Of a DNA stretch of 64,000 bases, positions 17,731 to 27,491 are shown one piece after another. Position 1 is the first letter of the stretch, and the number at the start of each line of letters is the position of its first letter. Source of the stretch: Prevotella sp. UBA6447. Its GTDB lineage: Bacteria; Bacteroidota; Bacteroidia; Bacteroidales; Bacteroidaceae. The stretch lies in NCBI GenBank assembly GCA_002437115.1, contig DJOD01000055.1, forward strand, positions 68,585-132,584, in the 5' to 3' direction. A model generated the notes under the pieces. That model was not told the DNA's origin and made no database searches. It worked only from the letters and a program-made list of their open reading frames with translations. The translations under genes were made by a program, and so were the position numbers.

Positions 17731-18687
17731 ATGAGCGTCATAGACCTACTGAACGACAACACGGCTGCGCACCGTTTCTCCTTCGAGGTGCTGCCACCCC
17801 TAAAAGGAAACGGCACGGAGGCCTTGTTTCGCAACATCGACAAGCTGAAAGATTTCAATCCGCTCTACATCAACATAACCACCCACCACAGCGAGTTTGT
17901 GTATCGCGAGCTGCCCGACGGGCAGTATGAGCGGCTACGCATACGCCGACGCCCCGGAACCATCGCCATTGCCGCTGCCATCCAGCGACGCTACGGGTTG
18001 CCAGTCATCCCCCACGTCATCTGTAGCGGTGCCACGGCCGAGGACATCGAGTACGAGTTGCTTGACCTGCAGTTCTTGGGCATCAACAATGTGCTGCTGC
18101 TCCGAGGCGACAAGGCCAAGGAAGACCGTATGTTCACGGCTACACCAGGCGGGCACACACACACGACCGACCTCATCCGCCAAGTGAACGAGTTCAACGC
18201 AGGACATTTCATAGACGGTACTACCATGCGCCATCCAGGCGCACCATTCCACTATGGCGTGGCAGCCTATCCTGAGAAGCACGAGGAGGCGCCCAACCTT
18301 GAGATGGACATGAAACACCTAAAGGAAAAGCAAGACCTCGGCGCCGAATATTCCGTCACACAACTGTTTTTTGACAACAACAAATATTTCAACTTCGTGA
18401 AGAAAGCGCGAGAGATGGGCATCACCATGCCCATTGTACCAGGCATTAAACCGTTTGCTAAGCTGTCGCAAATCACCCAGGTGCCCAAGACTTTCCATTG
18501 CGACATGCCACAGGAATTGGCCCAAGAGGCTCTGAAATGCAAGACAGACGAAGATGCCAAAGCTCTCGGTGTGGAATGGACTACGGCCCAGTGCAAGGAA
18601 CTGTACGCCCATGGCGTGCGCGACATTCACTTCTACACAATCTCGGCCATTGACAGCGTGGTACAGATAACCAAAAAATTGCTTTGA
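17731..18687 (+). CDS. metF: 5,10-methylenetetrahydrofolate reductase
   Basis: This flavoprotein reduces methylene-THF to methyl-THF for methionine synthesis. It has 318 aa, a normal bacterial length. The N-terminal SFEVLPPLKGNGTEALF block carries the catalytic Glu. The FAD/folate signatures HVICSGATAEDIEYEL, NVLLLRGDK, GAEYSVTQLFFDN and PIVPGIKP follow in the right order, building the TIM barrel. It is the first of four genes on the plus strand (metF, holB, PSP1, gldH); holB starts 4 nt after it. Confidence 0.96.
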   Translation: MSVIDLLNDNTAAHRFSFEVLPPLKGNGTEALFRNIDKLKDFNPLYINITTHHSEFVYRELPDGQYERLRIRRRPGTIAIAAAIQRRYGLPVIPHVICSGATAEDIEYELLDLQFLGINNVLLLRGDKAKEDRMFTATPGGHTHTTDLIRQVNEFNAGHFIDGTTMRHPGAPFHYGVAAYPEKHEEAPNLEMDMKHLKEKQDLGAEYSVTQLFFDNNKYFNFVKKAREMGITMPIVPGIKPFAKLSQITQVPKTFHCDMPQELAQEALKCKTDEDAKALGVEWTTAQCKELYAHGVRDIHFYTISAIDSVVQITKKLL

Positions 18688-18691
18688 AGCC

Positions 18692-19837
18692 ATGCAGTTC
18701 AGCAAGGTCATAGGTCAACGGGAATCCATCAGCAGGTTGCTCCAGCTTGTCGAGGAGCAGCGCGTGCCACACGCGCTACTGTTCACAGGACCAGCAGGCT
18801 GTGGCAAGTTGGCATTGGCGTTGGCCTTTGCCTCATACCTCCTCGGGGAGCGCCACAACGGCCACTCGCTGCTCAGCAATGAGGCCGCAACGCTCAACGC
18901 CGAAGCCATGCTGGCCAAATGGCAACACCCCGACTTACATTTCTCCTACCCCGTGATACGCCCCAAGGGTACGTCGAGCGACCGCAAAATCACCAGCGAC
19001 GACTTTGCAAGCGAATGGCGCACACTCATCAGCAAGAGTCCTTACTTCACCATGAACCAATGGATGAACGCCATGTCTGCCGAAAACCAGCAGGCTGCAA
19101 TCTATGAAGCGGAAAGCGATGCCCTCACACACGACCTCAACATGAAGTCTGCTCTGGGAGGATACAAGGTCAGTCTGATATGGCTGCCCGAAAGGATGAA
19201 CGCCACTTGCGCCAACAAGCTGCTCAAGCTCCTGGAAGAGCCGCCACAGCAAACGATATTCCTGCTGGTGAGCGAGGCTCCAGAATTGCTCCTTGAGACC
19301 ATACGCAGCCGTGTGCAACGGTTTGACGTGCATCGTATCAGCACACCAGACATCGAACAAGCCCTCTGCAGCCAACGAGGAATAGACCCCGACTTGGCTC
19401 AGCGCGTGGCCCACGCCGCAGCTGGCAACTGGCTGACGGCAACCGAGGAACTGCGAAGCGACAGTGAGAATAGGCAGTTTTTCGACCTATTTGTGAGTCT
19501 GATGCGACAAGCCTATATGCGCGACGTGAGGGGTCTGAAGGCATGGGGGGAAGAAACCGCAGCACTGGGACGCGAGAAACAACGGCGCATGCTGGTCTAC
19601 TTCCTGTACTTGGTGCGCGAAAACTTCATGTCGAACTTTAAGCAGCCAGAGCTCAACTACATGACGCAAGAGGAAGAAAAGTTCAGCCACAAATTCGGAC
19701 GCTTCATCAATGAGCGCAACGTGGTGGAAATGGCTGAGCTCCTGCAACACACACACCGTGACATAGGACAAAACGCCAACGCGAAGATTCAACTCTTCAA
19801 CCTGGCTCTCAATATGACCATTCTCCTCAGGAGATGA
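18692..19837 (+). CDS. holB: DNA polymerase III subunit delta prime
   Basis: A clamp-loader ATPase-fold subunit of 381 aa that opens the sliding clamp together with delta and gamma/tau. The AAA+ features are visible: IGQRESISRLLQLVEEQR at the start, the P-loop region GPAGCGKLAL (33-42), and LLKLLEEPP followed by ETIRSRVQRFDV with the SRC/SRV motif. In the P-loop the Thr/Ser after Lys39 is Leu40, so ATP binding is doubtful, as is known for delta-prime subunits. It lies 4 nt after metF; the PSP1 gene follows after 31 nt. Confidence 0.9.
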   Translation: MQFSKVIGQRESISRLLQLVEEQRVPHALLFTGPAGCGKLALALAFASYLLGERHNGHSLLSNEAATLNAEAMLAKWQHPDLHFSYPVIRPKGTSSDRKITSDDFASEWRTLISKSPYFTMNQWMNAMSAENQQAAIYEAESDALTHDLNMKSALGGYKVSLIWLPERMNATCANKLLKLLEEPPQQTIFLLVSEAPELLLETIRSRVQRFDVHRISTPDIEQALCSQRGIDPDLAQRVAHAAAGNWLTATEELRSDSENRQFFDLFVSLMRQAYMRDVRGLKAWGEETAALGREKQRRMLVYFLYLVRENFMSNFKQPELNYMTQEEEKFSHKFGRFINERNVVEMAELLQHTHRDIGQNANAKIQLFNLALNMTILLRR

Positions 19838-19868
19838 CATTTATTTTTCTTACCTTAAAACACACATC

Positions 19869-21212
19869 ATGAACAACAATACATGTACAGGGTGCGACCG
19901 TGGACTTTGCCGTGCTGGCGTGGGACGACAAGACAAGCAACTCAACACCTACGACTGGCTGGCAGACGTGCCAGGGAACACGGAGTCGACCGACCTCGTG
20001 GAGGTGCAATTCAAGAACACACGCAAAGGCTATTACCACAACGTGAACAAGCTACGGCTGCAAAAAGGAGACATCGTGGCCGTGGAGGCCAATCCTGGCC
20101 ACGACATCGGTGTGGTGACACTGACAGGCAGGCTGGTGAAATTGCAAATCAAGAAAGCTAATCTCAAGTCTGCAGATGACATCAGGCGCATCTACCGCAT
20201 TGCAAAGCCTGTGGACATGGAGAAATACCAAGAAGCCAAAAGCCGAGAGCATGACACCATGATTGAAAGTCGACAGATTGCCAAAAGGCTCGGTCTACAG
20301 ATGAAAATTGGCGACGTGGAATATCAAGGTGACGGCAACAAGGCCATCTTCTATTACATCGCTGATGAGCGCGTCGACTTCCGGCAGCTCATCAAGGACC
20401 TGGCGGCCACATTCCATGTGCGCATCGAGATGAAGCAAATCGGAGCGCGGCAAGAGGCTGGGCGCATCGGCGGCACAGGGCCTTGCGGCCGGGAACTGTG
20501 CTGCGCCACTTGGATGAAAAACTTCTCAAGCGTGTCAACCAACGCCGCACGTTTCCAGGACATTTCGCTCAACCCACAAAAACTGGCGGGCATGTGCGCC
20601 AAGCTGAAATGCTGTCTCAACTATGAGGTGGACGACTACATGGAGGCCACGCGCAAGCTGCCGCCCAAGGATGCCATCCTGCAAACGCAGGACAGCGATT
20701 ACCATCTCTTCAAGACTGACATTCTCGCCGGTCTGTGCACCTACTCGACAGACAAGAACCTTGCGGCCAACACTGAGACCATCACGGCTGCGCGAGCAAG
20801 GGAAATCATCACCATGAACCAGCAGGGAGAGAAACCTCTCTCACTGCAAGAAGACAACAAGGCGAAGGAGCAGAAGCAGCCTATCGACCTATTGGCTGAT
20901 GCCGACCTAAGCCGCTTTGACAAAACAAAACGAAAGAAGAACGGACAGAAAAACCGCAAGGCTAAGGCCGAGAACTGCAAGGCACAACAGGGAAAGCCTA
21001 ACAAAGAGGGAAAAGCCACGCCAAGGCCAAAAGAGGCAAAGCGGACAGATGGACAACAGAAACGCCGAATCAATCCCAAACGTCCCAACAAGCCCAACAG
21101 AAACAACGTCGCTCAAGACGAAGCTACGCAAACACAGGGCATACAACAAGCCACCAGACCACAACAGGACAAGAAACAGGCTCCGGCCAATCCCAAAACG
21201 GAGAAGCAATGA
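19869..21212 (+). CDS. PSP1-domain (RicT/YaaT-like) protein with a long basic tail
   Basis: At 447 aa it has a PSP1 domain in its first ~300 residues. Cys clusters of the Ric family are present: CTGCDRGLC at the N-terminus, GPCGRELCCATW in the middle and CAKLKCCLNYE. RicT of Bacillus forms, with RicA and RicF, an iron-sulfur complex linked to mRNA processing. Those partners are not seen here, so that role is not assumed. From about residue 310 the tail is Lys/Arg/Gln/Pro-rich, probably unstructured, and could bind RNA or anionic surfaces. Its stop overlaps the gldH start by 4 nt (ATGA). holB-PSP1-gldH is an order I recall from other Bacteroidetes. Confidence 0.85.
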   Translation: MNNNTCTGCDRGLCRAGVGRQDKQLNTYDWLADVPGNTESTDLVEVQFKNTRKGYYHNVNKLRLQKGDIVAVEANPGHDIGVVTLTGRLVKLQIKKANLKSADDIRRIYRIAKPVDMEKYQEAKSREHDTMIESRQIAKRLGLQMKIGDVEYQGDGNKAIFYYIADERVDFRQLIKDLAATFHVRIEMKQIGARQEAGRIGGTGPCGRELCCATWMKNFSSVSTNAARFQDISLNPQKLAGMCAKLKCCLNYEVDDYMEATRKLPPKDAILQTQDSDYHLFKTDILAGLCTYSTDKNLAANTETITAARAREIITMNQQGEKPLSLQEDNKAKEQKQPIDLLADADLSRFDKTKRKKNGQKNRKAKAENCKAQQGKPNKEGKATPRPKEAKRTDGQQKRRINPKRPNKPNRNNVAQDEATQTQGIQQATRPQQDKKQAPANPKTEKQ

Positions 21213-21664
21213 GAACACTGACGATGCTGCTCCTGTCAGGATTGCTTTGTGTGGCATGCACTGGCGACAAAGTGTATGACCATTACAATCACACACCTAT
21301 TGCCGGATGGGAGAAAATAGACACGCTGAAATTTGACGTGCCACCTTTGGCCAACACAGGACTGTACGCCACAAGCATGGGACTGCGCATTAACAATGCC
21401 TTCCCATTCATCAGTATGACGCTTATCGTCGAGCAAACCGTAATTCCATCCAACAAGACAGTTATAGACACCATCAACTGCCCACTGATGGACACAAACG
21501 GGAGGGTGAAGGGAAAGGGCATTGGTTTTTACCAATATCGTTTTCCCGTGTCAGTTATGACACTACAAAAAAACGACTCACTACACATCACCATACGGCA
21601 TGACATGAAACGTGAAATACTGCCTGGCGTGTCGGACGTGGGTATCGAAATGGAAAGGAAATAA
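21209..21664 (+). CDS. gldH: GldH family lipoprotein
   Basis: The protein has 151 aa with a lipoprotein signal LSGLLCVACTG (Cys about 17) and the GldH layout: short N-terminal part, then a beta-rich body including FPFISMTLIVEQ and SLHITIRHDMKREILPGVSDVGIEM at the end (quoted in parts). GldH was found through gliding mutants of Flavobacterium johnsoniae and also occurs in many non-gliding Bacteroidetes. Position after the PSP1 gene supports the call. Here it may serve the type IX secretion/envelope machinery; porT lies 7 kb away. A bidirectional terminator follows. Confidence 0.8.
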   Translation: MRTLTMLLLSGLLCVACTGDKVYDHYNHTPIAGWEKIDTLKFDVPPLANTGLYATSMGLRINNAFPFISMTLIVEQTVIPSNKTVIDTINCPLMDTNGRVKGKGIGFYQYRFPVSVMTLQKNDSLHITIRHDMKREILPGVSDVGIEMERK

Positions 21665-21684
21665 TAAGAGCAAAAGGATAAAAC

Positions 21685-21733
21685 GCAAGTTGCTGCATCT
21701 CCCGCAATAGGCATTGGAGATGCGGCAACTTGC
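21685..21733. terminator. Bidirectional terminator between gldH and rodA
   Basis: GCAAGTTGC-T-GCATCTCC pairs with GGAGATGC-G-GCAACTTGC, a 17-bp stem with one mismatch. ATTTT follows on the plus strand. It lies between two converging genes. Confidence 0.85.
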
Positions 21734-21736
21734 ATT

Positions 21737-23212
21737 TTAAGAACGCACAAGATTACGCCCCGCATCAATACGTAGGAAAATGAATAGCAAAATGGTGAAG
21801 CCCCACAGCGAAGAGCCACCATAACTGAAGAAAGGCAACGGAATGCCTATCACAGGCGTGAGACCCAAAACCATGCCCACATTGATGAAGACATGAAACA
21901 AAAAGACACTTAGCACGCAATAACCATACACCCGTCCAAACTTGAAAGGTTGCCTTTCGGATAAATAAATGAGCCGCAAAATCAGTGCAAGGAACAGCAA
22001 CAACACACCAGCAGATCCCAGGAAGCCCTCCTCTTCGCCTACGGTGCAGAAGATAAAGTCAGTATCCTGTTCTGGGACGAAACGCAACTTGGTCTGCGTG
22101 CCATTGAGAAATCCCTTGCCACGAAGGCCACCTGACCCAATGGCTATCTCGCTCTGGTGAACGTTGTAACCAGCGCCCGCCAAGTCTTCATCAAGCCCAA
22201 GAAGCACATTGACGCGCACCCTTTGGTGTGGCTCCATGATGTCGTTGAGCACATAATCTGCACTATAAAAGAAAGCAATGGATCCGACGGAAAACAATCC
22301 GATAAGCAGGTAATGGATAATCTGTGTGGACAATCCTTCGTATACAAGGTAGCCTATGAGCCCCGCACAGATAAGCAATTGCACCCATACCACGTCAAAC
22401 GGAATGACATACAGCGAAAACAGAAGAGCCACAAGCGTCAACGCGATGGAGATAAGCCCTAATCGTATGGCTCGTTCCTTTTCCTTGCAATATACATAGA
22501 CCATGGCTGAAGTGAAAACCTGGACAAGGAGAAGCACCACGAATTTGCCCACCGAAGTAGGTGTCTGCATCAAAAACACTTGCTCATACTTGATGCCAAC
22601 AACGAAATAGACAACCATGGCCACGCCTGTGAAAAGTATACTGCCAGGCATACCCTCACGATAAAACATCAGGAAGAACGAAAGGTAGACCAAAGCCGAT
22701 CCCGTCTCGCGCTGGCCGACAATGAAAAGCATAGGCATCACGACAACTGCTACCGCCGCCGCAAAATGCTTGGGCTTATGGATGTCAAAACCATAGGTGC
22801 TCATGAGTTTGGCCACCGCGAGGGCTGTTGCGAATTTAGCGAACTCAGCAGGTTGCAACCTCAGCGGCCCCAACACCAGCCATGACCTCGACCCCTTAAT
22901 TTCATGGGGATTGAAGATGGTCACAAAAAGCAACAAGAGAAACATCGCATAAATCACATAGGCAAATGTGTCGTAGAAACGGTCATCAAGCATAAGAAGC
23001 ACAAAGCCCAAAACGAGCGATGTGCCAATCCACACTATTTGCATACCTGAGCGCGTGTCAAGACTAAAAATATCGGTCTCGCCATATGTGTAGCTTGCAC
23101 CGCAAACGCTTACCCAGCCGAATGCGAGCAAAGCCAAGTAGATGCCTATCGTCCACCAGTCAAGACTGCGGAGCACACTTGGCTGGCGCTTGTCATCGTT
23201 CACTGTTTCCAT
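21737..23212 (-). CDS. rodA: Peptidoglycan glycosyltransferase RodA (SEDS family)
   Basis: A multi-pass SEDS glycan polymerase that works with PBP2 in cell elongation. I place the start at 23212 (METVNDDK), giving 491 aa and a 20-nt overlap with mrdA; the frame opens further upstream at 23254. SEDS motifs seen include LRLQPAEFAKFATALAVAKL, GQRETGSALVY, and near the end EEGFLGSAG and GIPLPFFSYGGSS. The length exceeds that of E. coli RodA (370 aa) because of extra hydrophobic sequence in the middle, as in other Bacteroidetes RodA. It is the last gene of the purH-mreB-mreC-mreD-mrdA-rodA operon. Confidence 0.95.
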   Translation of the reverse strand: METVNDDKRQPSVLRSLDWWTIGIYLALLAFGWVSVCGASYTYGETDIFSLDTRSGMQIVWIGTSLVLGFVLLMLDDRFYDTFAYVIYAMFLLLLFVTIFNPHEIKGSRSWLVLGPLRLQPAEFAKFATALAVAKLMSTYGFDIHKPKHFAAAVAVVVMPMLFIVGQRETGSALVYLSFFLMFYREGMPGSILFTGVAMVVYFVVGIKYEQVFLMQTPTSVGKFVVLLLVQVFTSAMVYVYCKEKERAIRLGLISIALTLVALLFSLYVIPFDVVWVQLLICAGLIGYLVYEGLSTQIIHYLLIGLFSVGSIAFFYSADYVLNDIMEPHQRVRVNVLLGLDEDLAGAGYNVHQSEIAIGSGGLRGKGFLNGTQTKLRFVPEQDTDFIFCTVGEEEGFLGSAGVLLLFLALILRLIYLSERQPFKFGRVYGYCVLSVFLFHVFINVGMVLGLTPVIGIPLPFFSYGGSSLWGFTILLFIFLRIDAGRNLVRS

Positions 23213-25043
23213 AACCAATCCTGCGTTTCTGCATTTCTGCGGCCAGGTTCTCACCAGCCTTACTCAACTTGCCCATAATATACTGCTCCATGATAACCTT
23301 TCCCATGGGAACACCAAAATCGGCACCCCAACCACCGTTCTCCACATATACAGCAACAGCTATCTTGGGGTTGTCCATGGGGGCAAAACCCATGAAGACC
23401 GAGTGGTCGTGCCCCCTGTTCTGCGCCGTTCCTGTCTTGCCACAAGCCGCAAAAGGCAAAGAGTTAAGTATCCGGCAAGTTCCTCCCATCGCCGAGGAAC
23501 GCATGCCTGCCACTATTATATCGTATGCACGACGATTGGCTCGGGTATAATGGCGGCGCGTGTAAAGGGTATCAAGGGGCTCTCCTTGGATTTCTCTTAC
23601 AACATGGGGCACATAAAAATAACCTCGATTGGCAATCGTCGCGCCCAAGTTGGCTATCTGAAGCGGCGTGAGGTTCACTTCCCCTTGGCCGATGCTAATA
23701 CTAATAACGGTCAGACCATTCCAAGAACCATGGTAAGCCTTGTCGTAAAAACTAGCATTAGGAATGAGACCACGCTTCTCACCAGGCAAGTCAATGCCAA
23801 GACGATAGCCGAAGCCCATGCTTACCATGTAGTCGCGCCAAGTGTTCATGGCAACTTGCACGCTGGGATATTTACGTCTGTTAGACAGCATATAATAGAG
23901 TCCCCAACAGAAAAAGCCATTGCATGAGGTGCTAATGGCCGGAATGATAGACAAAGGAGACGGATGACTGTGGCACCCGACATGAAGACCTTTATAAGAG
24001 AAGCCGCGATGGCAGGGAAACATGGTATGGCTGTTGATGATGCCTTCAGACAAAAATGTGAGCCCTTGCGTGGTCTTAAAGGTAGAACCAGGGGGATACT
24101 GCCCCATGATGGCACGGTTGAGAAGAGGCTTCCAAACATCGCGTGACAGATAGGAATGGTATTTGCTACGGTTATGCCCCTCAAGCAAGCGCGGATCGTA
24201 AGAAGGTGAAGATGCCATGCATAATACCTGACCTGTCTGTGGGTCAATGGCCACGATAGCACCTATCTTACCCTCAAGCATACGTTCCGCAGTGGCTTGC
24301 AGGTTGATGTCAATACCTAAAGTCAAGTCACGACCAGCTCTTGGGCGACGGTCAAAACGACCGTGCTGGTACTGTCCCTGTATGCGTCCATGGGCATCGC
24401 GCAAGAGAATCTGAACACCCTTCTCGCCACGAAGTTGCTTCTCATAGCTCCGCTCCACACCAAGCTTACCTATGTAGTCGCCTGCCTGATAATAGTCGTC
24501 ATCCTCAATATCAGCTGGTGAGACCTCGCCCACATCGCCCAGGACATGGGCGGCATAAGGGTACTCATATTGCCGCACGGTGCGTTTCTGCACATAGAAA
24601 CCAGGGAATCTAAACATCTTCTCCTGGAAAACACTATAATCCTTGTCATTTATCTGGCTCATGAAGAGCTGTTGTGTAAAACGGGAATAGCCTGGATTTT
24701 TGGTGCGATCTTTGATGTCGTCCATACGTTTAATAAAATACTCTTTTGTAATACCAAGCGTTTGGCACAAGTCAAGAGTATCAAGACGTCCCTTTGCCTC
24801 GTTCATAACTACCATGATGTCATAAGCTGGCTGGTTGAAAACCAACAACTTACCATTCCTGTCACGAATAACACCACGGGAAGGGAACTCAACACGTTTA
24901 AGAAAAGCGTTGGAGTCGGCACTCTTTCGGTAATCGTCACTGACAAGTTGAAACATGAAAAGACGAATCATATAAACCACAACAATGAGTATGGCTACAC
25001 CTCCGATGACATAACGACGGTTATCGAGATTGAAATCTTTCAT
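23193..25043 (-). CDS. mrdA: Penicillin-binding protein 2 (elongation transpeptidase)
   Basis: A class B PBP of 616 aa, partner of RodA in cell elongation. One N-terminal membrane helix (about 12-32) is followed by the PBP dimerisation domain with RGVIRDRNGKLLV. The transpeptidase motifs are in order: SxxK in PPGSTFKTTQG, SxN in STSCNGFF, and KTG in CGKTGTAQN. It lies 5 nt after mreD and overlaps rodA by 20 nt in this operon. Beta-lactams of the mecillinam type act on this family. Confidence 0.97.
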   Translation of the reverse strand: MKDFNLDNRRYVIGGVAILIVVVYMIRLFMFQLVSDDYRKSADSNAFLKRVEFPSRGVIRDRNGKLLVFNQPAYDIMVVMNEAKGRLDTLDLCQTLGITKEYFIKRMDDIKDRTKNPGYSRFTQQLFMSQINDKDYSVFQEKMFRFPGFYVQKRTVRQYEYPYAAHVLGDVGEVSPADIEDDDYYQAGDYIGKLGVERSYEKQLRGEKGVQILLRDAHGRIQGQYQHGRFDRRPRAGRDLTLGIDINLQATAERMLEGKIGAIVAIDPQTGQVLCMASSPSYDPRLLEGHNRSKYHSYLSRDVWKPLLNRAIMGQYPPGSTFKTTQGLTFLSEGIINSHTMFPCHRGFSYKGLHVGCHSHPSPLSIIPAISTSCNGFFCWGLYYMLSNRRKYPSVQVAMNTWRDYMVSMGFGYRLGIDLPGEKRGLIPNASFYDKAYHGSWNGLTVISISIGQGEVNLTPLQIANLGATIANRGYFYVPHVVREIQGEPLDTLYTRRHYTRANRRAYDIIVAGMRSSAMGGTCRILNSLPFAACGKTGTAQNRGHDHSVFMGFAPMDNPKIAVAVYVENGGWGADFGVPMGKVIMEQYIMGKLSKAGENLAAEMQKRRIGYGNSER

Positions 25044-25048
25044 GCAAC

Positions 25049-25549
25049 TTACTTCTTTCTTAACCCATCAACCACGAAAAGCAACAATTCTGACAGCACA
25101 AAACTGCCCAAGACACTCAACAGCCATTGAAGACCATTGAAGAAGCTAAATGTGTCAAGAGCAAAGAACACCACACAATAAGCGAGCGTCAACAATAAGG
25201 AGTAATAAAAAAAAGTAACAGGCCCCATGGTGCAAATGGCTGGCTGAAAGCTCTCATCATCATCGCGCTGCATGAATAAATCGAGAACATAAGGCTGTAG
25301 GAAACCCACAAGAGTCATGGACATTGTAGCGACACCAGGCGTATCAGAGAAAACATCGAGGCAAAGACCCAGTAGGAAGCTATACAGCAAAATAGCCCAA
25401 CGGGGATAGCCCCGCTGGAAACTAATCACAAAGTAAACATAAAGCAACGGCGTGGCACAGTCGAACAGGTGGATATGATTGAGTACAAGCACTTGCACCA
25501 ACAACAAGACAAAGAAAAGCACCAGCCGCTTAAAGAATTCAATGTTCAT
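25049..25549 (-). CDS. mreD: Rod shape-determining protein MreD
   Basis: A small hydrophobic membrane protein of 166 aa with about five predicted helices. The N-terminal NIEFFKRLVLFFVLLLVQVL and the sequence LLYVYFVISFQRGYPRW are typical of the Bacteroidetes form. Sequence conservation in MreD is low, so the call leans on position between mreC (6 nt) and mrdA (5 nt). It links MreB/MreC to the wall synthesis enzymes. Confidence 0.93.
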   Translation of the reverse strand: MNIEFFKRLVLFFVLLLVQVLVLNHIHLFDCATPLLYVYFVISFQRGYPRWAILLYSFLLGLCLDVFSDTPGVATMSMTLVGFLQPYVLDLFMQRDDDESFQPAICTMGPVTFFYYSLLLTLAYCVVFFALDTFSFFNGLQWLLSVLGSFVLSELLLFVVDGLRKK

Positions 25550-25555
25550 CCCTAA

Positions 25556-26425
25556 TTACTTACCATCTTTCACTACTTTCAAAGAATCACGTGTTGAGCG
25601 CATGATTTCCATCTGCTCCAACATAGGCGTGTTGTCAACCACGCACACATCACTCAAGTTGCCAAAATCAGTGGACAATTCGACCTGTAAACGGTAAGAC
25701 ACACCATCGGCAGAGTTGTAAACGTGGAGAATCTTGCCCACCATTATACCAGGTGGGAAGACTGATGAATAGCCACTGGTCTCCACATACTCATACAGGC
25801 GAAAATGTGCATGGCGTGGCACTTCCTCTACATAGGCCAAGCGAGAATCACCTCCGTTCCAATGGAGATAACCAAAATAACCACGACCACGGATGCGGCA
25901 ACTAATATAAGATGACGTATTGAGGACAGGTATGACAACTGAGTAATGAGCCGAAACCATATAAACGATGCCAACGACCCCCTGGCCGCAGGCAACGCCC
26001 ATATCTTTACGCACTCCATCGGCACTACCCTTGTTGATGGTGATAAGATTATCGGAGCGACTCACGGAGTTGCTGACCACCTTTGCAGGAATCAGCTTAA
26101 AGGACCTAAGCAACGACAGCTGGTTGCGATGCACCCATGCTGTGTCCTTAGTGACCTCGCCCAATTGGCTCGACAACATCTTCACCTGCTGTTCCAAATA
26201 CAAGTTGCGCTGCGTGAGTTCCTGGTTGGCCTTCGACATGGAGAAGAATGACTCAACCTTGGCATCCCAACTCAGCACTCTGCCAGCAACAGCATTGGCG
26301 GATGAAAACCAAACACTGCCCTGATAACTGTTGTATTGGAACAACAACACAACACCAATCAACTCTAGGATGACGAAAAGAAGCCAATGGTTGTAGCGTG
26401 CAAGAAATTCTAACAGATTACGCAC
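25556..26425 (-). CDS. mreC: Rod shape-determining protein MreC
   Basis: The protein has 289 aa: a cytoplasmic N-terminus, one membrane helix (about 13-30), a coiled coil (about 60-95) and the periplasmic double beta-barrel domain with ITINKGSADGVRKDMGVAC and GVVGIVYMVSAHYSVVIPVL. MreC binds PBP2 and activates elongation. The frame opens with GTG (VRNLLEFLARYNHW), which agrees with the usual N-terminus and lies 16 nt after mreB, so a GTG start is likely. Confidence 0.95.
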   Translation of the reverse strand: MRNLLEFLARYNHWLLFVILELIGVVLLFQYNSYQGSVWFSSANAVAGRVLSWDAKVESFFSMSKANQELTQRNLYLEQQVKMLSSQLGEVTKDTAWVHRNQLSLLRSFKLIPAKVVSNSVSRSDNLITINKGSADGVRKDMGVACGQGVVGIVYMVSAHYSVVIPVLNTSSYISCRIRGRGYFGYLHWNGGDSRLAYVEEVPRHAHFRLYEYVETSGYSSVFPPGIMVGKILHVYNSADGVSYRLQVELSTDFGNLSDVCVVDNTPMLEQMEIMRSTRDSLKVVKDGK

Positions 26426-26441
26426 AGCTCAAACAAAAAAC

Positions 26442-27464
26442 TTATCTCATCAGGAATGAGAACCGGTTGACGTTCTTCAAGGCAATTCCTGCACCCTTGG
26501 CCACACTATGGAGAGGATCCTCTGCGATGTGAAAAGGAATGCTAATCTTGTCTTGCAAGCGCTTGTCGAGGCCACGCAACAAGGCACCGCCACCTGTTAG
26601 GTAAATGCCATTCTTCACAATATCGGCATAGAGCTCAGGTGGAGTGGACTCGAGGGCAGACAGCACCGCATTCTCAATCTTCGCGACCGTCTTGTCCAGG
26701 CAATGCGCGATTTCCTGATAACACACAGGCACCTCCATGGGGAGCGCCGTGATGCGATTAGGCCCATGCACCACATAATCTTCTGGTGCCTCGTCTCCGA
26801 GGTCGGTTAAGGCAGACCCCACATGTATCTTGATGCGCTCAGCCATACGCTCAGAAACCTTCACATTGTGCTGACGGCTCATGTATTCCTGGATATCAGC
26901 AGTCAAGTCATCGCCCGCTATACGAATGGAGTTGTTACTCACGATACCACCCAACGAGATAACGGCAATCTCTGTGGAACCGCCACCAATATCAACAATC
27001 ATATTGCCTTCAGGAGCCTCCACATCTATCCCGATACCAATAGCCGCAGCCATCGGCTCAAAGATAAGATAGACATCACGCCCGTCGGCATGCTCGGCAG
27101 AATCGCGCACAGCACGCAACTCGACCTCCGTGGAACCAGATGGCACTCCAATGACCATACGCAACGACGGTGAGAACAGACGCGATCCCGTGTGCACCAT
27201 TTTAATCAGGCCGCGCATCATCTGCTCGCACGCTGTGAAGTCGGCAATAACTCCATCGCGCAGGGGGCGGATGGTACGGATGTTGTCGTGCGTCTTCTCA
27301 TACATCATCTTGGCTTTCTCACCCACGGCAATCATCTTGTCTGTTCGACGATCCAACGCGACCACCGACGGTTCGTCAACGACAATCTTGTCGTCGCTGA
27401 TGATGATGGTGTTGGCGGTGCCAAGATCCATTGCAATCTCTTGAATAAATGAAAAAAATCCCAT
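26442..27464 (-). CDS. mreB: Rod shape-determining actin homologue MreB
   Basis: An actin-fold ATPase of 340 aa that guides the elongasome along the inner membrane. Visible motifs: DLGTANTII (phosphate 1), the VIADF connect region, VDIGGGSTEIAVIS (phosphate 2) and YLTGGGALLRGLD (adenosine). It lies 27 nt downstream of the IMP cyclohydrolase gene and heads the mreBCD-mrdA-rodA series. Confidence 0.98.
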   Translation of the reverse strand: MGFFSFIQEIAMDLGTANTIIISDDKIVVDEPSVVALDRRTDKMIAVGEKAKMMYEKTHDNIRTIRPLRDGVIADFTACEQMMRGLIKMVHTGSRLFSPSLRMVIGVPSGSTEVELRAVRDSAEHADGRDVYLIFEPMAAAIGIGIDVEAPEGNMIVDIGGGSTEIAVISLGGIVSNNSIRIAGDDLTADIQEYMSRQHNVKVSERMAERIKIHVGSALTDLGDEAPEDYVVHGPNRITALPMEVPVCYQEIAHCLDKTVAKIENAVLSALESTPPELYADIVKNGIYLTGGGALLRGLDKRLQDKISIPFHIAEDPLHSVAKGAGIALKNVNRFSFLMR

Positions 27465-27491
27465 GTCAATAATAAAGTTCTGAAGCTGAAA

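Noticed and set aside
18692..19837. Calling the altered P-loop of HolB a damaging mutation
   Set aside because: Delta-prime subunits are known to have degenerate nucleotide sites, so Leu after the Lys is not a sign of decay.
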